DNA from: Candidatus Amulumruptor caecigallinarius
GTDB lineage: Bacteria; Bacteroidota; Bacteroidia; Bacteroidales; Muribaculaceae
Direction of reading: 5' to 3'
Length of the DNA stretch: 44,732 nucleotides
Assembly (NCBI GenBank): GCA_023665605.1
Contig: JAMPDP010000008.1
Coordinates: forward strand, 1-44,732
This document shows, in pieces, positions 17,402 through 27,841 of this stretch (position 1 is the stretch's first letter; the number at the start of each line of letters is the position of its first letter). The notes beneath the pieces were generated by a model. It saw only the letters and a program-made list of their open reading frames with translations, was not told where the DNA came from and did not search any database. The position numbers and the translations under genes were made by a program.

Positions 17402-20290
17402 TCAGCCGGCGTGGGCGAGCTTTGGGGCGAGGTAGCGGCCGGTATATGAATCGGGGCAAGCCGCCACCTGCTCGGGAGTGCCCTGAATGACGAGGCGTCC
17501 ACCGGCATCGCCCCCCTCGGGGCCGATGTCGATGACGTGGTCAGCGAGCTTGATGACATCAAGGTTGTGCTCGATGACCACGATAGAGTGGCCACGGGCA
17601 ATGAGCTTGTCAAAGGCCTGCATGAGGGTGTGAATGTCGTGGAAGTGGAGGCCTGTGGTTGGTTCGTCGAAGATGAACAAGGTGGGCTCCACGCTCTCCT
17701 GAGCGAGGTAGGAGGCGAGCTTGACACGCTGGTTCTCGCCGCCCGAGAGTGTGGAAGAGCTCTGGCCGAGAGTTATGTATCCGAGCCCCACATCCTGAAG
17801 CGGACGGAGGCGCCGCACTACCTTCTTCTCATCCTTGAAAAACTCCACAGCCTCATCTACGGTCATGGCGAGGACATCGTTGATGTTCTTGTCGCGGTAC
17901 GTGACATCGAGCACCTCCGGCTTGAAGCGTTTGCCGTGGCAGCTCTCGCATGGAATCACCACGTCAGCCATGAACTGCATCTCGATGGTGATGGTGCCCT
18001 CGCCTTTGCACTCCGGGCACCGGCCCCCCTCGGCGTTGAAAGAGAAGCTGCCGGCAGTGAGACCGAGTTGCTTGGCCATCTGCTGAGAGGCGAATAGGGC
18101 GCGAATCTCATCGTAAGCCTTGAGGTAAGTGGCGGGGTTGGAACGGGATGACTTGCCGATGGGGTTCTGGTCGACGAAGTCTACCCGCTTGATGCGCTTG
18201 ACGTCGCCACGTAGCTCGCGGAATGCTCCGGGGGCCTCGCAGGGGTCGCCGAGCTGCCTGGTGAGTGCTCGGAAGAGTATGTCACGCACCAAAGTAGACT
18301 TTCCGCTTCCGCTGACACCCGTGACTACAGTCATGGCTTCGAGGGGGAATCGAGCGTCGATGTTCTTGAGGTTGTGTTCAGCGGCTCCAACCACCTCGAT
18401 GTAGCTCGACGTGCGTCGACGCGTAGAGGGTACGGGTATGTCGAGCTTGCCCGAGAGGTACTTTCCGGTGTAGCTTTCGAGGCAGTCCGTGACTCCTGAT
18501 GCGGGACCTTGATATACAATCTCGCCGCCACCTGTGCCAGCCTTTGGCCCCACATCGACCAGATAGTCAGCGGCGCGCATAATCTCCTCGTCATGTTCGA
18601 CAACTACCACAGTGTTGCCGACGCCCTGAAGGCGTCGGAGCACGCTGATGAGTCGGTCAGTGTCGCGTGGGTGGAGACCGATGGAAGGTTCGTCGAGGAT
18701 GTAAAGCGAGCCGATGAGCGAGCTTCCGAGAGTGCATGCAAGGTTGATGCGCTGGCTCTCACCGCCCGAGAGGGTGGAGGCTTGCCGGTCGAGGGTGAGG
18801 TATCCGAGGCCCACCTCCTGCATGAAGCGCAGGCGTGAGCGGATTTCCTCCAGGGGACGCTCGGCAATCTTGCGGTCGCGGTCAGAGAGGTTCAGACGGT
18901 CAAAGCGCTCGGCGAGCCGGTCGATGGGCATGGCTACGACGTCAGCCACTGAGAGGCCGTCGACCTTGACGTATGAAGCGGCCTTGCGCAGACGCCCGCC
19001 GCCGCATTCGGGGCAAGTTGTCTTGCCCTGATAGCGCGCCTTCATGACGCGGTATTGGATTTTGTAGAGATTGCTCTCCACCATCTTGAAGAAGTCGTTG
19101 ATGCCCTCGATGCCGCGGGCACCGTTCCAGAGGAGGTGGCGCTGTTCGGGGGAGAGGTCGGCGTAGGGGGTATGGACGGGGAAGTTGAAAGGCTCCGCGT
19201 TGCGCATGAACCAGCGTTTCCATTCGCCCATCTTCTCGCCGCGCCAAGGAGCCACAGCGCCTTCGAACACCGAGAGCGTGGGGTTGGGGATGACCAGCTT
19301 CTCGTCGATGCCGATGACTTTGCCGAAACCCTCGCAGCGGGGACAAGCACCGTAGGGGTTGTTGAAGTTGAACATGAGCTCCGAGGGTTCCTCGAAGGTC
19401 ATGCCGTCCGCTTCGAGGCGGTCAGAGAACTCACGGCGGTTTGTGAGCGTGTTGCCGTCGGCATCGCGCAGCCATGCGGTGACGGCCATAGAGCCATGTC
19501 CCTCGAAGAAAGCCGCCTCAACTGATGAGCGGAGACGGGAGATTTCGTCGTGGTCATCGGGGTTGACGGTAGAGCGGTCCACAAGGAGCTCGTAGCCGTC
19601 AAGAGACCGGGGTATGGAGGCCTCGTCGCGCAGCATCTCGTTGATGTCGACGAAGGAGCCGTCGCGGAACAGTCGCCAATAACCTTCGCCGACGTATAGC
19701 TCCAGCTGCGACTTGACGCGCCGCTTCGGGGGGAGGACAACGGGTGCTGTGATGACGATGCGAGAGCCTGCGGGAAGCGACTCGATGAATGCGAAGACAT
19801 CTTCCTGAGTGTGTCGCTTGACCTCTACGCCGCTGACGGGTGAATAAATGCGACCTATGCGTCCGAAGAGGATGCGGATATAGTCATAAATTTCAGTGGC
19901 TGTGCCTACGGTGGAGCGTGGGTTGCGAGTGTTGACCTTCTGCTCAATGGCGATGGCGGGGGGCAGGCCCTTGATGAAGTCCGCCTCGGGCTTGGTCATC
20001 TTGCCCATGAACTGTCGGGCGTAAGCGCTGAGGCTCTCGACGTAACGTCGCTGTCCCTCGGCATAGAGGGTGTCGAAAGCGAGGGAGGACTTTCCGGAGC
20101 CGGAGAGACCAGTAATGACGGTGAACTTGTCACGCGGGATGGTCACGTCGACGTTGCGCAGGTTGTTGACCCTGACACCACGGGCCTCGATGGCGCGTGG
20201 GGAGGTGGCTGCGGGGGCTTTTGCTCGTGATTTGGGCTTTGCAGGAGCCTTGGTGTCGGCGGTAATATCGGTAGTGGCTTTTCTTGCCAT
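17402..20290 (-). CDS. uvrA: Excinuclease ABC subunit A
   Basis: A 962-residue DNA-damage recognition ATPase of nucleotide excision repair. It has two ABC modules: Walker A GLSGSGKSSLAF near residue 60 and GVSGSGKSTLV in the second half, each with an ABC signature (LSGGESQRINLA; LSGGENQRVKLA). Zinc-binding cysteine pairs are seen in CPRCEGFG, CPECGGGRLR, CPECKGEG and CESCHGKRF. The length is normal for UvrA. A basic Ala/Lys-rich tail of about 30 residues precedes the domain start EARGVRVNNLRNVDV. uvrB and uvrC are not in the window. Confidence 0.97.
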   Translation of the reverse strand: MARKATTDITADTKAPAKPKSRAKAPAATSPRAIEARGVRVNNLRNVDVTIPRDKFTVITGLSGSGKSSLAFDTLYAEGQRRYVESLSAYARQFMGKMTKPEADFIKGLPPAIAIEQKVNTRNPRSTVGTATEIYDYIRILFGRIGRIYSPVSGVEVKRHTQEDVFAFIESLPAGSRIVITAPVVLPPKRRVKSQLELYVGEGYWRLFRDGSFVDINEMLRDEASIPRSLDGYELLVDRSTVNPDDHDEISRLRSSVEAAFFEGHGSMAVTAWLRDADGNTLTNRREFSDRLEADGMTFEEPSELMFNFNNPYGACPRCEGFGKVIGIDEKLVIPNPTLSVFEGAVAPWRGEKMGEWKRWFMRNAEPFNFPVHTPYADLSPEQRHLLWNGARGIEGINDFFKMVESNLYKIQYRVMKARYQGKTTCPECGGGRLRKAASYVKVDGLSVADVVAMPIDRLAERFDRLNLSDRDRKIAERPLEEIRSRLRFMQEVGLGYLTLDRQASTLSGGESQRINLACTLGSSLIGSLYILDEPSIGLHPRDTDRLISVLRRLQGVGNTVVVVEHDEEIMRAADYLVDVGPKAGTGGGEIVYQGPASGVTDCLESYTGKYLSGKLDIPVPSTRRRTSSYIEVVGAAEHNLKNIDARFPLEAMTVVTGVSGSGKSTLVRDILFRALTRQLGDPCEAPGAFRELRGDVKRIKRVDFVDQNPIGKSSRSNPATYLKAYDEIRALFASQQMAKQLGLTAGSFSFNAEGGRCPECKGEGTITIEMQFMADVVIPCESCHGKRFKPEVLDVTYRDKNINDVLAMTVDEAVEFFKDEKKVVRRLRPLQDVGLGYITLGQSSSTLSGGENQRVKLASYLAQESVEPTLFIFDEPTTGLHFHDIHTLMQAFDKLIARGHSIVVIEHNLDVIKLADHVIDIGPEGGDAGGRLVIQGTPEQVAACPDSYTGRYLAPKLAHAG

Positions 20291-20360
20291 GGATATGAAT
20301 CAGGTTGAGAGGAGAAAAAAGACTGAAGGGAGTAGGACTCCTTGCGGTAGATCTATCATA

Positions 20361-20368
20361 CAAAGGTA
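20361..20368 (-). promoter_or_regulatory. -7 box for uvrA
   Basis: The minus strand reads TACCTTTG, an exact TAnnTTTG, 71 bases upstream of the uvrA start. No TTG is visible at the expected -33 distance. Confidence 0.5.
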
Positions 20369-20455
20369 CAAAAAATCCCGCCCTGCCCCATCCCCCTTAA
20401 CAATAATTATGCAAGCACGCAGCTGGCGCCTGCCGCCTGCCGCCACATTTTTGTG

Positions 20456-20609
20456 GTAACTATTCAGCCAATTAAGGTTTATTATCAGCTGATAATCAAA
20501 ACGTAGGGACGCGCGGCTCGTGCGTCCGATATTACAAAGCCCCTCGGCCGGCGGACGCACGAGCCGTGCGTCCCTACAAATCAGTCTGTTGTATTCGCTG
20601 AATAGTTAC
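20456..20609. repeat. Type 3 inverted-repeat element, copy F
   Basis: A 154-base MITE-like element. Perfect 13-base inverted ends: GTAACTATTCAGC (20456-20468) and GCTGAATAGTTAC (20597-20609). Inside are a perfect 16-base palindrome ATTATCAGCTGATAAT (20481-20496) and a long hairpin with 26-base arms (20503-20528 and 20552-20577) differing at one position. The arms begin GTAGGGACGC, echoing GTAGGGATGC of type 1. It fills the uvrA-tamB intergenic gap together with the two promoters. Confidence 0.85.
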
Positions 20610-20612
20610 ATT

Positions 20613-20645
20613 TTTGGTTGCATGGAAACAAAAGTGTTAATTTTG
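20613..20645 (+). promoter_or_regulatory. Promoter of tamB
   Basis: TTTG at 20613-20616, then 21 bases, then TAATTTTG at 20638-20645: a good Bacteroidota promoter. It begins four bases after the right end of repeat F and 41 bases before the GTG start. Confidence 0.68.
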
Positions 20646-20685
20646 GGGTTAAATAGACAGCATTACATTCATCACACTCTGTATT

Positions 20686-23600
20686 GTGGCATCTTCCGTC
20701 AAGCGACGTATATTTAAGGCTATTGCCTGGATTGTGGGCATCATCATCGGACTTCCGCTGGTGGTGGCCGTGTTGCTGTATGTGCCACCGGTGCAGCGGG
20801 CGGTGGTGAACCTGGCGTGCTCGATGGTGTCAAAGAGCACCGGGATGGAAATATCGGTGGGGAGCATTCACCTGAAATTCCCGTTGCGGCTGGATGTGGA
20901 GCGCGTGAAAGTGCTCTATGCCGGGGGCGACACGATGGCTCTGGCGGGGCGTGCCGATGTGCAGGTGGCCTTGAAGCCTCTGCTCAAGGGCGAGATAGCG
21001 CTGAGCGGATTTGATGCCGACAGTGTGTTTTATCAGATGGGTACCCGCGACAGCGCGATGTGGCTTCGGGCCGATGTGACCCGTGCCGCCATAGACGCCG
21101 GAGAGCTTAACTTCGGCAAGGGGGTGATAGATGTGGGCACAGCCGAGGTGAGCGGGGCGCGGGTGATACTCGCCATGAAAGACACCACTGTGACGACCCC
21201 TCCTGACACAGCAGCAACGAAGCCGTTAGCCATCCGCGCCAAGCAAATCACGCTGCGAGACGTGGACTATCTGATGACGATGCCCCCGGTGATTGACACC
21301 CTGAGTGCACACGTGGGTCTGGCAACGCTGCGGCGCGGGTATGTGGACACCGGGAAGCGGCAGATAGATGCCAAGTCGCTGGCTGTAAGCGGTGTGACCG
21401 CCCGCTACCTCACTCCCCCCACTACCGCGACTGCCGAGACAGCAACAGCCGACACTGTGCCGCCGACCCCCTCCGACCAGATGTGGACCATCCGCGCCGA
21501 CTCCGTGAGCCTTGAAGCGAAGGAGGCTCTGTATGCAGTGAGCGGCGCGCACCCCATCCCCGGCCTTGACATGAATTATCTGGAGGCCAAGGGGATAGAT
21601 ATTCTTGTCACCGACTTCTATAATCGCGGCACCTCCATCACCGTGCCCCTGCGGCGGCTGACTGCCACCGAGCGGTGCGGGTTGACGCTGAATGCCACCG
21701 GCACGTTTGCCATGGACAGTGTAGCGATGCGAGCTACTGACTTCACCATCCTCACCAACCGTTCGCGTCTGAGCTTCAACGCCATGATGGGAGTGGGGAA
21801 TATGGCTGCCGACCCGAGCCTCCCCGTGAGCCTCACCGCCAAGGGGAATATCTCCGGGGCCGATGTGAGTCTGGCGATGCCCGCCTTTGCGCCGATGATA
21901 GCCGCTATGCCGCAGCCTCGGGCGCTGAACATAGATATTGATGCCTCCGGGAGTATGCAAAGGTTGCAGCTCCGTGACCTGAGCGCCGCCATCCCCGGGG
22001 TGCTCAACTTAGAGGCCGGAGGCACAGTGAGCAATCTGATGAATCCGGAGAAGTTAGGGGGCACCGTGACTTTCGAGGGGGCCGTCACCGACCCTGCGGC
22101 ATTGCGTCCCACCCTTGCAGAGCTTCGTCTGGACTCCACCCTGCGCGTGCCAGCTCTGCGGCTTGACGGCACTGTAGAGTATCAACCCGGCAATGTGGAG
22201 GGCAAGGCGCACCTGACCACCGAGGGTGGCACCATGCTTGCCAACGGTTCGTGGAACGCCCGGAGAGAGGGATATGCCGCGCTTGTGAAGCTCGACAAGT
22301 TTCCGGTGAATGCGTTCATGCCCGGCTTGGGAGTGGGGCGCATTACCGGCATGGTGGATGCCGACGGCCACGGCTACAACCCGCTGCGCCCCGGTACAGC
22401 CATGAGAGCCAACGTGGAGCTTGACGAGGCCGCCATAGGTGAGCGCACCCTGCGCGATGCCACATTCAAAGCCACTCTGGCCGACTCGCATGCCGTGGGG
22501 CGTCTGGAGAGTGCCAGCCCCGGGGCCAATCTTGACCTTGACTTTGACGCGCGCCTTGACTCGGGGATGATCCGGGGCAACGTAGGTGGCGACATCCGCG
22601 ACCTTGACCTGATGGCGTTGGGAATGAGCAAGACCCCGATGGGCGGGTCGCTGCTGCTTGATGCCTCCGGGAGCTATAACCCCAAGACGCATGACATGGA
22701 GGCCCGGGTGAAGGTAGACAGCCTCAACTGGACCCTCGACACCCTGCGGCTCGCAACGCCGTCAATAACGGTGCGCGGCGGGTCGTCAGAACAGATCACA
22801 ACCCTGCACCTTACCAACGGCGACCTGCAGGCCGATGCCGCCGTGTTCCTGCCGCTTGACTCAATCATGCCTCGCGCAGACCTGCTGATGAGCCGCCTCG
22901 ACGCTCAAATCAAGGAGCGCAGGGTGGATGTGGCCGCACTGCAACAGGCCATGCCGCCGCTTGACATGGTGCTCTATATGGGACGGGACAATCTGGCTCA
23001 ATCCGTGCTGCGTGAGAACGGCGTGAGCATCAATGACCTGAGCGTCACTGCGCGTAATGACTCGCTGATACATGCCGCCATCTATGCCACCGGCATCAAT
23101 GTGGGCGACACCCCGATAGACTCCGTGAACCTGATGCTCAACCAGCACGGGAAGTTCCTGGTGTACAGCGGGGCGATGACCAATGGCCCCGGGAAGCTCG
23201 CCGAGTGGGCCGATGTGAGCCTGCGCGGGTTCCTCGCCGACGACAAGTTCGGGGCGTTTATACGCCAGAAAAATCCCGAGGGGAAGACCGGTTATCGACT
23301 TGGCACCGTGGCCACCGTGACCGACTCGATAGTGAGCCTGCGCTTTGCGCCGTATGACCCCACGATAGCGTATCGCAAGTGGAGCTTGAATCAGGATAAC
23401 TTCTTGTCGCTCAATCTGAACAACTATCAGGCGAAGGCCAACCTTGCTCTGACCAACGAGCAGAGTTCGCTGAGGCTGTACACGCAGCCCATCAAGGGAG
23501 CAGCTGCCGACAGCATCACCGGCAAGGTTCCGGAAGAGCTTGTGGTGTCAGCCAAGGATATACAGATCTCCGACTGGGTGGCTCTGAGTCCCTTTGCACC

Positions 23601-25479
23601 GCAGATCAGCGGTCTGGTGAGTGCCAACTTCAAGCTCCATGCCGAGCAGAAGCAGCTTGTGGGCACCGCTGTGCTGAGCGTGGATGACCTGGTGTATGAC
23701 CGTCAGCGAGTGGGCGACTTCAGCACCGTGCTGAAAGTGGCCAACAACCCCGGTCAGCGTTCGCTGTGGGCCGACGGCATCATGTGGGTGAACGGGAAGA
23801 AGACCCTGACCATCAACGGCGCCCTGGGCGACTCCACCTCCACCACGCCGTTCATGCTTGACCTGTCGATGTTCAGCTTCCCGCTGGAGGTAGCCAATCC
23901 GTTCCTGCCGCGCGACATGGCTACGCTCAGCGGCATGCTCAACGGCACCATGAAAGTGACCGGCTCCATGGCCAAGCCGCTGCTCAACGGGTATCTGCAG
24001 TTTGACTCCGCAGCCGTGAAGGTGGATATGCTGGGCACTCGCTTCGGGTTCTCCGACGAGAAGATAGTGGTGGACAGCTCCGTGGTGCGGTTTGACGACT
24101 TCGCCATCAGCACCCTTAACGAGAATCCGCTGGTGATCAACGGCACGGCTGACCTGAGCAATCTTGCCGACATATCGCTTGACCTCGGGTTGAGCGGTGA
24201 GGATATGCTTGTGGTCAACTCCTCGCGTCCTCAGGGGGCTGATGTCTACGGCAAGGGGTATCTTGACATACAAGCCTCGGCGCGCGGGCGACTAAGCCAG
24301 CTGCTCGTGGTTGATGCGAATGTGGCCCTTGTGGCCGGGTCGCAGGTGACTTATGTGCTCTCCGGAGGCACTCAGGCACTCGCCTCGCAGAGTACCGGCG
24401 ATATGGTGAAATTCGTCAACTTTGCCGACACGTCAGCTGTAACCACAGATGATGTAGCCCAGACGATGGCTCTGATACTGAACGCCACCCTCAACATCCA
24501 GAACAACACCACAGTGAACGTGGACCTCTCCACCGATGGCAAGAACCGTGCATCCATCATGGCCAACGGCGAGCTTGACTACACCATGACGCCGCAGCAG
24601 CCTGATGGCCGGCTCACGGGACGCCTTACCATAGATGGCGGCTACGTGCGCTACACTCCGCCGCTGATGAGCGAGAAGCACTTCACGTTCAACGACGGGT
24701 CGTGGGTTAGCTTCACCGGCGACATGATGAATCCGTCATTCAACATCTCAGCCACAGACCGACTGCGTGCCAACGTTACGCCCGAAGGAGGGGGCAACAC
24801 CCGCCTGGTGGACTTTGATGTGACGGTGAGCGCCTCCGGCAACCTTGACAACATGAAGGTGGTGTTTGACCTGGCGTGCGATGATGACATCACCATTCAG
24901 AATGAGCTGAGCTCCATGAGCGCCGAGCAACGAGCCAATCAGGCGATGAACCTGCTGCTCTACAACGTATACACCGGTCCGGGCACCAAAGCCAATGCCA
25001 ATCTGGGTGCCAATCCGCTCTACTCCTTCCTGGCCTCACAGCTCAACTCACTGGCTGCGAACTATGTGAAGGGCGTGGATTTGAGCTTCGGCATCAACCA
25101 GTATGACAGCAAAGTGAACGGAGCCTCCTCCACGGCTACGTCCTACTCCTACCAGATCAGCAAGTCGCTGCTCAACAACCGTATACGCATAGTCGTCGGG
25201 GGCAACTACACCACCGATGCCGACACCGACGAGAACTTTGCCGAGGACCTGGTGAACGACATCTCGTTTGAGTATCTGTTGAACCGCACCGGGTCGATGT
25301 ATATCAAGGTGTTCCGCCACAAGGGCTTCGAGAGCATCCTTGAGGGGGATGTGACAGCCACAGGCGTGGGCTTCGTGTACAAGCGCAACCTTGACTCGCT
25401 GCGTGATATGTTCCGGTTTGGCAAGAAGACCAAGAAGGCCGAGAAGGGCACCGACACTTCAACCACCGACAAGCAATGA
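20686..25479 (+). CDS. tamB: Translocation and assembly module inner-membrane component TamB-like
   Basis: A 1597-residue protein of the TamB/AsmA-like superfamily. An N-terminal membrane anchor (about residues 8-32, IVGIIIGLPLVVAVLLYVP) is followed by a very long repetitive beta-rich periplasmic region and a C-terminal TamB (DUF490) domain (about 1150-1560). By family knowledge it spans the periplasm and helps insert outer-membrane proteins or move lipids. It starts with GTG (GTG GCA TCT TCC), 41 bases after a good promoter. Its TGA overlaps the ATG of the outer-membrane partner, so the two are translationally coupled. Confidence 0.92.
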   Translation: MASSVKRRIFKAIAWIVGIIIGLPLVVAVLLYVPPVQRAVVNLACSMVSKSTGMEISVGSIHLKFPLRLDVERVKVLYAGGDTMALAGRADVQVALKPLLKGEIALSGFDADSVFYQMGTRDSAMWLRADVTRAAIDAGELNFGKGVIDVGTAEVSGARVILAMKDTTVTTPPDTAATKPLAIRAKQITLRDVDYLMTMPPVIDTLSAHVGLATLRRGYVDTGKRQIDAKSLAVSGVTARYLTPPTTATAETATADTVPPTPSDQMWTIRADSVSLEAKEALYAVSGAHPIPGLDMNYLEAKGIDILVTDFYNRGTSITVPLRRLTATERCGLTLNATGTFAMDSVAMRATDFTILTNRSRLSFNAMMGVGNMAADPSLPVSLTAKGNISGADVSLAMPAFAPMIAAMPQPRALNIDIDASGSMQRLQLRDLSAAIPGVLNLEAGGTVSNLMNPEKLGGTVTFEGAVTDPAALRPTLAELRLDSTLRVPALRLDGTVEYQPGNVEGKAHLTTEGGTMLANGSWNARREGYAALVKLDKFPVNAFMPGLGVGRITGMVDADGHGYNPLRPGTAMRANVELDEAAIGERTLRDATFKATLADSHAVGRLESASPGANLDLDFDARLDSGMIRGNVGGDIRDLDLMALGMSKTPMGGSLLLDASGSYNPKTHDMEARVKVDSLNWTLDTLRLATPSITVRGGSSEQITTLHLTNGDLQADAAVFLPLDSIMPRADLLMSRLDAQIKERRVDVAALQQAMPPLDMVLYMGRDNLAQSVLRENGVSINDLSVTARNDSLIHAAIYATGINVGDTPIDSVNLMLNQHGKFLVYSGAMTNGPGKLAEWADVSLRGFLADDKFGAFIRQKNPEGKTGYRLGTVATVTDSIVSLRFAPYDPTIAYRKWSLNQDNFLSLNLNNYQAKANLALTNEQSSLRLYTQPIKGAAADSITGKVPEELVVSAKDIQISDWVALSPFAPQISGLVSANFKLHAEQKQLVGTAVLSVDDLVYDRQRVGDFSTVLKVANNPGQRSLWADGIMWVNGKKTLTINGALGDSTSTTPFMLDLSMFSFPLEVANPFLPRDMATLSGMLNGTMKVTGSMAKPLLNGYLQFDSAAVKVDMLGTRFGFSDEKIVVDSSVVRFDDFAISTLNENPLVINGTADLSNLADISLDLGLSGEDMLVVNSSRPQGADVYGKGYLDIQASARGRLSQLLVVDANVALVAGSQVTYVLSGGTQALASQSTGDMVKFVNFADTSAVTTDDVAQTMALILNATLNIQNNTTVNVDLSTDGKNRASIMANGELDYTMTPQQPDGRLTGRLTIDGGYVRYTPPLMSEKHFTFNDGSWVSFTGDMMNPSFNISATDRLRANVTPEGGGNTRLVDFDVTVSASGNLDNMKVVFDLACDDDITIQNELSSMSAEQRANQAMNLLLYNVYTGPGTKANANLGANPLYSFLASQLNSLAANYVKGVDLSFGINQYDSKVNGASSTATSYSYQISKSLLNNRIRIVVGGNYTTDADTDENFAEDLVNDISFEYLLNRTGSMYIKVFRHKGFESILEGDVTATGVGFVYKRNLDSLRDMFRFGKKTKKAEKGTDTSTTDKQ

Positions 25480-27785
25480 GAGTGATAAGTAACATCAAGC
25501 TGCCGCTACTCTGCATCATTGCCGTGGCCTCGCTACTGGGGGCCGGGGGGTGTTCGACCACGCGGCGCCTCCCGGAGGGTGAAATCCTTTACACCGGCGT
25601 AAAGCCACTGAAAATCCAGGTTCCCGAGGGACAGAAAGAGGCTCCGGGCCTTGGCTCGCAGGTGAAGGATGCCATCAATGTGGCTCCCAACAACTCACTC
25701 ATATCGCCATATTACCGCTACCCGTTCCCGCTGGGTCTGTGGGTGTATAACAACTGGAATGACCCGGGTCACGGCTTCAAGCATTGGCTGTACGAGAAGC
25801 TTGTGGCCGAGCCGGTGCTCATCAGTGACGTCCGCCCCGAGGTGCGTGTCAAGATGATAGATGAGATACTTGACAACAACGGCTACTTCCGCGGTCATGC
25901 CGACTATGAGCTTGTGCAGGGGAAGAACAAGCGCAAGGCCTCGATACGCTACAACATCACCACCGGTGATGCCTACCCGATGGACTCCATCATCCTGTTG
26001 CCCGACACGTGCCAATTGAACCATCTGATAGACTCCGTGGCCGCGCGCAGCAGCTACCTGCAGGCGGGTCAGCGCTACTGCACCGACTCTCTCTCGGCCG
26101 TGCGGGTGAGGATAGCCAACGTGCTCCGCAATCGTGGCTACTACTTCTTCAAGCCGGACTACATAGAGTATCTGGCCGACTCGGTGATGAACCCCGGCAA
26201 CATTGCCATGAAGATGACGCTGGCCTCGAATATGCCACAGATGGCGCGGCAGCGTTACGTGACGGGGAGCATCACCACCATGGTGAACCGGCGTGACGGC
26301 GGCGGCACACCTGACACCACCGACACGCGCCGCGGGCGCATCATCGTGATGGAGCCGTCGAAGCTGCGGCGCGAGGTGATCACCGACAACGTCACGTTCC
26401 GCACTGGCAAGACATTCAGTGTGCGCGACATGAACCGCACGCAGACTTATCTTTCTCGCTTGGGGATATTTGACGGAATCGACATCGTGGCTCTGCCCGA
26501 CACCACCGCCGCCGAGCCTACGCTGAACGTGTACATCGACTGCACCTTCGCTTCGCCGTGGCAGGTGGGCTTCGAGGTTAACGTGGCTTCCAAGAGCAAT
26601 GACTATCTTGGGCCGGGCGCGGGCATCACGCTGACTAACCGCAATGTGTTTGGCGGGGGAGAGTTTCTCAATATGTCGCTCAACGGGAGCTACGAGTGGG
26701 AGACCGGCCACTCGCACCACAACTCCGCCTACAATTCCTATGAGGTGGCACTGTCGGGCACACTCTCGTTCCCGCGGCTGATAGCTCCGAAGTTCGTGCC
26801 GCGGCGTCGCCATGCCCAGAACTGGACGCATGTGAGCCTTTCGGGGAACCTGCTGAACCGTCCGCGCTACTTCATGCTCGGGCAGATAGACGCCTCCTTC
26901 GGCTATGACTGGCAGGCCTCGCGCCACGTGAGCAACACGCTCGATGTGTTCAAGTTGAGCTACACCAAGCTGATGCACTCCACCCATGACTTCGACTCCA
27001 TCATGGCACGCAACCCGGCGGTGGGCGAGAGCTTCAAGACCCAGTTCATCCCTCAGATCAGCTACACGTACACCTACTCGCGGCTTGTGACCCCGCGCAA
27101 CCGCGTGGACTTCACTTTCACAGTGCAGGAGGCGGGTAACCTGTTCTGGTGCGCGTGGAAGGCGTTTGGCGTGAAAAACGGCGACATGAAGCTGCTTGGC
27201 ATCCCGTTCAGCCAGTTCGTCAAGGGGCAGGCTCAGCTGGTGTATGGGCGCCGTCTGTCGGCCTACGATGTGTGGCTTGTGAGCCGCATCGCCGCCGGAG
27301 CCGAGCATGCATATGGCAACAACTCGGTTGTGCCTTACAGCGAGCAGTTCTGGGTGGGAGGAGCCAACTCCGTCCGCGCCTTCACGGTGCGTTCGTTAGG
27401 CCCCGGCTCGTACCGTTCGCCTGCTGATCAGGTAAACGGCTACTTTGACCAGACGGGTACGTTCATGTTTCAGCTCAACACCGAGCTGCGTTTCCCCATC
27501 GTAGGTCCGCTGCACGGGGCGGTGTTCCTTGACTCGGGCAATGTGTGGCTGCTGAAGAACGACCCACAGCGTCCCGGCGGCAAGCTGGAGGCCTCCAGCT
27601 TCCTGCGCGACCTGGCCCTGGGCACCGGTGTGGGGTTGCGTGTGGACATCGGCATGATGGTGATTCGCGGCGACCTGGGCATCGGCTTGCACGCGCCCTA
27701 CGACACCGGAGTGCGCGGCTACTTCAACATGCCCTCCTTCGGCAAGAGCCTCGCCTTCCACCTCGCCATCGGCTACCCGTTCTGA
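25476..27785 (+). CDS. BamA/TamA family outer-membrane lipoprotein
   Basis: A 769-residue outer-membrane protein. The signal sequence ends at LLGAGGCSTTRRLP, a near-lipobox (AGGC), typical of Bacteroidota members that begin 'CST..LP.GE.LY'. POTRA-like segments occupy roughly residues 30-370 (for example LRREVITDNVTFRTGKTFSV). A 16-strand barrel follows and ends in phenylalanine (HLAIGYPF), as expected for insertion. The L6-type region has PYSEQFWVGGANSVRAFTVRS, the family's (V/I)RG(F/Y)-like loop. Fused by overlap to tamB, so it is probably the TamA equivalent. No gene symbol is assigned because BamA paralogues exist. Confidence 0.9.
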   Translation: MRVISNIKLPLLCIIAVASLLGAGGCSTTRRLPEGEILYTGVKPLKIQVPEGQKEAPGLGSQVKDAINVAPNNSLISPYYRYPFPLGLWVYNNWNDPGHGFKHWLYEKLVAEPVLISDVRPEVRVKMIDEILDNNGYFRGHADYELVQGKNKRKASIRYNITTGDAYPMDSIILLPDTCQLNHLIDSVAARSSYLQAGQRYCTDSLSAVRVRIANVLRNRGYYFFKPDYIEYLADSVMNPGNIAMKMTLASNMPQMARQRYVTGSITTMVNRRDGGGTPDTTDTRRGRIIVMEPSKLRREVITDNVTFRTGKTFSVRDMNRTQTYLSRLGIFDGIDIVALPDTTAAEPTLNVYIDCTFASPWQVGFEVNVASKSNDYLGPGAGITLTNRNVFGGGEFLNMSLNGSYEWETGHSHHNSAYNSYEVALSGTLSFPRLIAPKFVPRRRHAQNWTHVSLSGNLLNRPRYFMLGQIDASFGYDWQASRHVSNTLDVFKLSYTKLMHSTHDFDSIMARNPAVGESFKTQFIPQISYTYTYSRLVTPRNRVDFTFTVQEAGNLFWCAWKAFGVKNGDMKLLGIPFSQFVKGQAQLVYGRRLSAYDVWLVSRIAAGAEHAYGNNSVVPYSEQFWVGGANSVRAFTVRSLGPGSYRSPADQVNGYFDQTGTFMFQLNTELRFPIVGPLHGAVFLDSGNVWLLKNDPQRPGGKLEASSFLRDLALGTGVGLRVDIGMMVIRGDLGIGLHAPYDTGVRGYFNMPSFGKSLAFHLAIGYPF

Positions 27786-27815
27786 GGTAAGCACGGGGGG
27801 ATGGGGAAAAATTGT

Positions 27816-27823
27816 TATCTTTG
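27816..27823 (+). promoter_or_regulatory. -7 box for the DUF1460 gene
   Basis: TATCTTTG, an exact TAnnTTTG. It lies 19 bases before the ATG at 27842 and after an alternative in-frame start at 27812, so it selects 27842 as the start. Confidence 0.55.
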
Positions 27824-27841
27824 TGGGAAAATGATGGTATT

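Noticed and set aside
25695-27308. A 537-residue frame on the minus strand
   Set aside because: It lies opposite the BamA/TamA-like gene, is His/Arg/Val-rich, and is a shadow frame caused by high GC at third positions.
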